From NCBI GenBank assembly GCA_949288065.1, contig CASEIL010000017.1:1-45708 (forward strand): a stretch of 45,708 nt of DNA, written 5' to 3'. The DNA comes from an uncultured Phascolarctobacterium sp. Its GTDB lineage: Bacteria; Bacillota; Negativicutes; Acidaminococcales; Acidaminococcaceae. The position numbers and the translations under genes are program-made. This document shows positions 42,401 to 45,708 of this stretch, one piece after another. The first letter of the stretch is position 1, and every line of letters starts with the position of its first letter. The notes under the pieces were generated by a model. That model was not told the DNA's origin. It did not search any database and saw only the letters and a program-made list of their open reading frames with translations.

Positions 42401-42755
42401 CGCTGGCAGAAGGTTTTTTACCGGCAAATTTTAAAAAATAGCTTAATAACATCATACCGTCGGCGTGGAACCATTCTGTTTTTGGTTCGCGCTCAATTTG
42501 TTCGCGCTCCAGATAATCGTGGAACTCGTGGTCAGTAAAATATTCGCCGCTGCCGTCTTTGTATATGGCATTATCCTGCCACGCCAGCTCCCAGCGGATA
42601 TTAGCCGTATGTGTTTGCTGCCGGATGCGGTCTTCTACCTTTTGCTTTTCGGTGTAGCCAACTTTCGTCCAGCCTTCATGGTAAGGGATACCAGGCGTAT
42701 TATAGGCATAAATCATCGGCACAACCTGTTTAAACGATTGAATTTGCACTGCCAT
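39456..42755 (-). CDS. Restriction protein: GIY-YIG-like nuclease, superfamily 2 helicase and methylase-like C-terminus
   Basis: 1099 residues. N-terminus (about 13-90) is GIY-YIG-like: MIYAYNTP...TKVGYTEKQKVEDRIRQQ, with candidate catalytic Arg in RIR and Glu71 in SGEYFTD. The helicase follows with Walker A KPRFGKT (153-159), DEAH (273-276) and SGTP (300-303). Residues about 680-860 form a charged, Gln/Glu/Lys-rich probable coiled coil. The end (IFTPRKVVKMMVDELE, FADLYMKSGLYITEIVKRLF, VYGMAPTRIIYLIATNYI) resembles the N-terminal half of an N6-adenine methylase but has no NPPY. It begins at the stop of the methylase gene and forms a two-gene restriction-modification system with it. Confidence 0.82.
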   Translation of the reverse strand: MAVQIQSFKQVVPMIYAYNTPGIPYHEGWTKVGYTEKQKVEDRIRQQTHTANIRWELAWQDNAIYKDGSGEYFTDHEFHDYLEREQIEREPKTEWFHADGMMLLSYFLKFAGKKPSASAEKCTYELRREQEEAAAMTAAYFAGGGTEFLWNAKPRFGKTLTAYDLICRMGLKKVLIVTNRPSIANSWAEDFYKFIGWRGKLIFVSENDAVKDKTGVMSRAEYLDYISNLPEGEEPGMVAFESLQGLKGSAYFGGSYDKLKWIKDNAFDLLIIDEAHEGVDTYKTDRAFEKISRKYTLHLSGTPFKALAGEKFSKEQIYNWSYADEQEAKENWAKDDYNPYEKLPRLAMFTYQLSNMIYDEVKRGVDLNDESVDYAFDLNEFFATNESGKFVHEAEIKKFLHMLTTNEKYPYSTPELREELRHTLWLLNRVASAKALAKLLKDDPVFGEYEIVLAAGDGRLDDDDENSKAFDRVKNAIKTHDKTITLSVGQLTVGVTIPEWSGVLMLCNLQSPASYMQAAFRAQNPCIITRDGKRLRKETAYVFDFDPARTLIIFDEFANNLSPATADGRGTGDDRKANIKRLLNFFPVLGEDDEGKMVELDAAQVLTIPRRLKSAEVVRRGFMCNFLFQNISNIFGAPAVVKEIVEKLTPSFEEPKKQKQNNLDKMDEITVDADGEVQVDNKIVIGKAQGIFGAKHYEEMTQSVAPEMEKLAETQSTGEVGKVLDNLMDTVKETVVQQIIVPAAASYEMKGKAQSKLEKQAVKEIENDFKRLKDDYIQQEKVAKLELAKEKEAAVTQEEEAAAEDRFKNKINDALQKLSAAAQKTVEDTLQNKPAATVEQIEKHKAEEEKKTVEDTVRAHLRGFSRTIPSFIMAYGDDKLTLQNFDDYTEPEVFREVTGITLEDFRFLRDGGDYTDEETGAQEHFAGHLFDETVFNDSVKEFWKKKLELANYFNEENEEDIFDYIPPQKTNQIFTPRKVVKMMVDELEANNPGCFNSSTNTFADLYMKSGLYITEIVKRLFRSGKLKEEFPNDGERIRHILRKQVYGMAPTRIIYLIATNYILGFDEELKHETKNFVQADAAEAAKNDTLEQLVNEHFG

Positions 42756-44738
42756 TTACGCCATCTCCTTTACATGGGTTTCTATAAACTGTATTTCAGC
42801 TTCATCCAAACCATATTTTTGGTAAAGCTGCCTGTCAATACCGGCAACGGATTGCGACCAGTCAATATCGCTGTTTGCCGTAAAATCTTGCAGAGGAACG
42901 TATTTCCATACAGAAGATTTATTATCTTGTGTAACTTTAAAAACTGAAAGCAAAGCCCTCAAAAATTTTGTTTTAATATATTTAACTAACGACTCTGCTT
43001 CAAACTTTGTTTCTAATGCTCCTATACTGATAAAAGATTGTGTATGACCTACATTTTGTTCCCCAACAAAAGGATTAGCCATCACTTCACCAAATTCACC
43101 AGTACCATTTGATTTTGCCAAAATAACTTTCCATTTTTCTAAATTATCATGATTTTCAATATAAATTTTCTTTATAAATCTATAAGTTCTTTTATTGTCT
43201 TTCCTACCTATAACGCGAATATACAAATCATCATCTTGCGGTTTAGATTTAAAAAATACTATATTATCAAGCTTATCAAAAATATTGGTAGTTAAATCAT
43301 AATCATGCCCTTTACTTAACAAACTATCTGCTCCATTGCCATATTTTATTTTAGGATAGTCTGAATGTAGATTATCAGTAAATCTATAACTTTCAGGAGC
43401 ATATACATATTTATTCATACCTATCATATTATGATTTAAAATTTTATTTACTATTGATTGCATTTCTCTGCGACGAATAAATACACCTATTTTTTCAAAG
43501 ACTTTTGTTTTGTCATAATATGTAATTACTACGCCGCCTTTAATGTCAGTATTAAAAATATTTTTGCTATCTTCTTCATATAACAATACCTTAAAATGGG
43601 TATCATTTAACATTTTATTATTCCACGCTTTTGGCGTTTTCCCAGCATTAAAAAGAAATCTTGCCGGTGTAATTAATTCTACTCTATCGCCAATTTTATA
43701 AGCAGCATCCATAAACTCATTATAAATTGGTCTATCAGAAGTTCCTTCCATTGTTTCCTGATACGGCGGATTGCCAATGATAAAATCAAATTTCATATTC
43801 TTTCTGCCCCCTTTGCCCATGCTGTTCAGCTGCCAAAATTCCACGCTGCTGCCGCGCCGCCAGTCGCAAATACGGCAGGGCGGCCTGTCGTTAGCAGCCT
43901 GCAAACATCCTTGCGTTTCTTCAAAATCAAACAAATTTGCTTCCACAAACTTTTGCTGCGCATTGCAAAAAGGTATTCTGCCGGTCAGCCCGTCCATCTG
44001 CCAAATGTTCCACGCAGCAATGTTGGCTACTTTTTGGTATTCTTCTTCGGTTGGCTTGCGCCGCCATTTTATATACAGGTATTCTTCAAACGTCATCAGC
44101 ATATTTAAGCGGGCAATTAACAAACTATCCCCCTGGAACTCATACCCATACGTTGCCTGCAACGCCCTTAGGGCCCACTTTAGCCATTCCTGTTCGTCGG
44201 CGGCGTTTTCATTAACAACGCGCAGTTTGCGGTCCAGCACGCCCACGCGCAGTTCCAAAGGCAGCACTTCACCGGTTAAAACGTTGTAGCGCGTTGCCAA
44301 AAACGGGGCTTCGCCACAGGTTATTTCCAAACGGCGGCTGTCAACATAGTGCTGCCACTTTTGCCTTTTGCCAAATTCCACACGCTCCGTCGGCTTGCCG
44401 TTTGCAAAAAACACGTCCACGCGCTTAAACCACATTTCGTCGGCGTAGTCTATCATTTTTTGGCACACCCACAGCGGAGTAAAAACTTCCGCCCGCTGTT
44501 TGGTGCGCTCTGCCTGCTGTTCCAGCTCTTTACGGGCGCGGTTTTTAATAACATTAGAATTGCTGCCCGTTATCATATAAGGCTTAATTTCCTTATCGCG
44601 CCGGTAATCATCGCCCAGTTTTTGGTAAGCATCCGTCGCCCAAAGAATATTGGTTTTGCTTGTTTTATCCTCAAGCAGCCTGCCCAGCAAACCCAGCGCA
44701 TAAACTTTTAATATTTCATCCTGTATGCCAATAATCAA
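42756..44738 (-). CDS. Eco57I-like N6-adenine DNA methyltransferase
   Basis: 660 residues. Modification (and recognition) subunit. FTP motif (86-88), SAM-binding motif variant LEITCGEAPFL (137-147) and catalytic NPPY (323-326) are visible. The part after NPPY, about residues 327-611, is where target recognition is expected. It is markedly AT-rich (about 42905-43760), while the sequence before and the last 45 residues are GC-richer. TTG start at 44738 after GAGGGTGGG. The helicase gene follows without spacing (TAAATG). Confidence 0.88.
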   Translation of the reverse strand: MIIGIQDEILKVYALGLLGRLLEDKTSKTNILWATDAYQKLGDDYRRDKEIKPYMITGSNSNVIKNRARKELEQQAERTKQRAEVFTPLWVCQKMIDYADEMWFKRVDVFFANGKPTERVEFGKRQKWQHYVDSRRLEITCGEAPFLATRYNVLTGEVLPLELRVGVLDRKLRVVNENAADEQEWLKWALRALQATYGYEFQGDSLLIARLNMLMTFEEYLYIKWRRKPTEEEYQKVANIAAWNIWQMDGLTGRIPFCNAQQKFVEANLFDFEETQGCLQAANDRPPCRICDWRRGSSVEFWQLNSMGKGGRKNMKFDFIIGNPPYQETMEGTSDRPIYNEFMDAAYKIGDRVELITPARFLFNAGKTPKAWNNKMLNDTHFKVLLYEEDSKNIFNTDIKGGVVITYYDKTKVFEKIGVFIRRREMQSIVNKILNHNMIGMNKYVYAPESYRFTDNLHSDYPKIKYGNGADSLLSKGHDYDLTTNIFDKLDNIVFFKSKPQDDDLYIRVIGRKDNKRTYRFIKKIYIENHDNLEKWKVILAKSNGTGEFGEVMANPFVGEQNVGHTQSFISIGALETKFEAESLVKYIKTKFLRALLSVFKVTQDNKSSVWKYVPLQDFTANSDIDWSQSVAGIDRQLYQKYGLDEAEIQFIETHVKEMA

Positions 44739-44787
44739 AATTGCCCACCCTCGCGGTTTAAAAATGGTTTACAAAAAAGTGTGATTT

Positions 44788-44815
44788 ATTGTAAGGCATT
44801 TTCGATTACTGTAAA
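44788..44815 (-). promoter_or_regulatory. Probable promoter of the restriction-modification operon
   Basis: On the minus strand TTTACA (44810-44815), a 16-base spacer, then TACAAT (44788-44793), about 50 bases before the methylase start. Confidence 0.5.
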
Positions 44816-44879
44816 CTTTAGAAAACACGCTTATTCGCAAAGATTTGAAGTCACGCATTAAACTTGATATAATTACAAT

Positions 44880-44927
44880 AAAGTACACATTCTTGCAATT
44901 CAGCCGTGTTGCAACAATGTGTACTTT
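44880..44927. repeat. 12-bp inverted repeat upstream of the restriction-modification operon
   Basis: AAAGTACACATT and AATGTGTACTTT with 24 bases between, which hold two TTGCAA copies. TTTTTGTTTT follows on the plus strand, so it could act as a plus-strand terminator or as an operator. The rest of 44739-45072 holds only the promoter, the hairpin at 44961 and the tRNA-like stretch; no supported gene. Confidence 0.6.
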
Positions 44928-44960
44928 TTGTTTTATCCGCCGTAAGGCGCAAAAAATTAA

Positions 44961-44989
44961 GGGCATTAGCGCTAAACTAATGCCCTTTT
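44961..44989. terminator. Terminator of the DUF4143 gene
   Basis: GGGCATTAG / CTAATGCCC stem with a 7-base loop and TTTT tail on plus; AATTTTTT follows on minus. Same stem as 39402-39434. Confidence 0.75.
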
Positions 44990-45030
44990 GGGGTCTATGG
45001 GTTAAAATTGCCTGTTAAGTATTAAATTTT

Positions 45031-45062
45031 GGGGAGCGGTGGTAGAATTGGTAATGCTATCT
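45031..45062 (+). other. tRNA-Leu-like 5' fragment
   Basis: GGGGAGCGGTGGTAGAATTG followed by GTAATGCTATC resembles the acceptor and D-arm of tRNA-Leu (GGCGGAATTGGTAGACGC type). No anticodon arm, T-arm or CCA follows, so it is not a working tRNA. Possibly a remnant; could be chance. Confidence 0.3.
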
Positions 45063-45072
45063 TTACAAACTT

Positions 45073-45708
45073 TTACTCCAGCAGCCAGTTTAAAACATTT
45101 ATACGGCGGATGCCATTGTAATCTGCCATCGGGTCTTCATCCAACGTTAAAATAAATTTGGGGTAATGATCCTGAATTTTTTGCAAGGATGCAAGTTCTC
45201 GCCGCAAAGTAGCTTCATCACGCACGGTGGCCGCAACCTGGTAATAAACGGTTTCCGCTGCATTAACGGCAACAAAATCTACTTCCAAATTATCAATCTT
45301 GCCTACAAATACATCGTAGCCACGGCGCAAAAGCTCAAGATACACCACATTTTCCAAAACATGCCCTACATCAAAAGCGCGGCTGCCAAGAAGCATGGTC
45401 CGCAGGGCAATATCAACTGCATAATATTTTTCGTTGTTGCGTAAATATTGGCGGCCTTTAATATTATACCTTTTGGCTTCGTAGGTAATAAAACTTTCTT
45501 TTAAGGCGTTTAAATATTTTTCAACCGTGCGGACGTCAATTTTCCGTCCGCTGCTGGTCATAGTATCGGCAATTTTTTTAGAAGACAGCTCGTTACCAAC
45601 ATTATCAAAAACAAAACGTACTACGCTTTCCAGCATCATTATATCGGTAATATTTTTTCTTGCTACAATGTCTTTTACAACAACCGTGTTATAAATTCCT
45701 TCAAGGTA
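45073..45708 (-). CDS. ATPase C-terminal region (DUF4143), partial
   Basis: The last 211 residues of a gene that continues past the right edge: the frame stays open from 45708 (YLEGIYNTVVVKDIVARKNI), so the ATG near 45639 is not the true start. The winged-helix-like segment (SSKKIADTMTSSGRKIDVRTVEKYLNAL) and the DUF4143 nuclease-like segment (VGHVLENVVYLELLRRGYDVFVGKIDNLEVDFVAV) are typical of the large AAA ATPase/DUF4143 family of unclear role. The E...D...Q pattern (NLEVDFVAV...YYQVAAT) resembles a PD-(D/E)xK fold. Confidence 0.85.
   Translation of the reverse strand, partial: YLEGIYNTVVVKDIVARKNITDIMMLESVVRFVFDNVGNELSSKKIADTMTSSGRKIDVRTVEKYLNALKESFITYEAKRYNIKGRQYLRNNEKYYAVDIALRTMLLGSRAFDVGHVLENVVYLELLRRGYDVFVGKIDNLEVDFVAVNAAETVYYQVAATVRDEATLRRELASLQKIQDHYPKFILTLDEDPMADYNGIRRINVLNWLLE

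Noticed and set aside
39456..42755. Truncated restriction protein because the C-terminal methylase-like part lacks NPPY
   Set aside because: The end looks like a natural C-terminus, the gene abuts the intact methylase only on its upstream side, and a terminator follows; I see no continuing frame downstream.
44769..44966. 65-codon minus-strand frame upstream of the methylase
   Set aside because: Spans the inverted repeat and promoter, has no ribosome-binding site and no recognisable product.

Overview
The window looks like chromosomal DNA of a diderm Firmicute, most likely a member of the Negativicutes. Three gene blocks match the replication-origin-proximal region of Bacillus: tRNA-Ser / SRP RNA / dnaX / ebfC / recR / bofA; speA / tmk / holB / ricT / trmN6 / rsmI; and metG / tatD / yabE / rnmV / ksgA. 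A membrane-anchored AsmA-like protein (3061-4374) points to an outer membrane. Genus assignment is inference; no 16S gene is present.

Layout. 1-7.3 kb holds a frameshifted M48 protease, a family III CoA-transferase, a thiW / small membrane protein / ArsR operon, the AsmA-like protein, and a LysR regulator divergent from two aldo/keto reductases, the second a predicted lipoprotein. 7.3-13.1 kb holds a divergent pdxK / PdxR-type pair and pyruvate carboxylase. 13.2-17.7 kb is the dnaX block with SRP RNA and tRNA-Ser, then a tandem universal stress protein. 17.7-26.4 kb is mixed: hydE, a ClC protein, a flavoprotein/HxlR pair between near-identical terminators, an M24 peptidase, an orphan HsdR_N-type protein, and a TrmB-lysA operon. 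26.6-38.3 kb is two housekeeping operons on the minus strand. Between them (31.9-32.8 kb) lies a non-coding island with strong hairpins and a small locus at 32.51-32.79 kb. 38.4-45.7 kb has an arylamine N-acetyltransferase, a two-gene restriction-modification system, and the end of a DUF4143 ATPase.

The most interesting element is the 32.5-32.8 kb locus. It has all the parts of an Fst/par-type type I toxin-antitoxin module: a 29-residue hydrophobic peptide with its own promoter, a convergent short RNA with its own promoter, a shared bidirectional terminator, and two direct repeats that let the short RNA pair with the toxin start-codon region. The repeat differences are compatible with G-U pairing. 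It sits where Bacillus carries abrB.

Other points worth checking are several proteins lacking a hallmark residue: the PdxR-like regulator has Arg in place of the PLP lysine, the ClC protein has Ala in place of the gating glutamate, the lipoprotein aldo/keto reductase has an altered NADPH 2'-phosphate site, and the CoA-transferase appears to lack the catalytic Asp. There are also two promoter-overlapping or promoter-adjacent dyads (trmB and pyc), and a base-composition mosaic inside the DNA methyltransferase.
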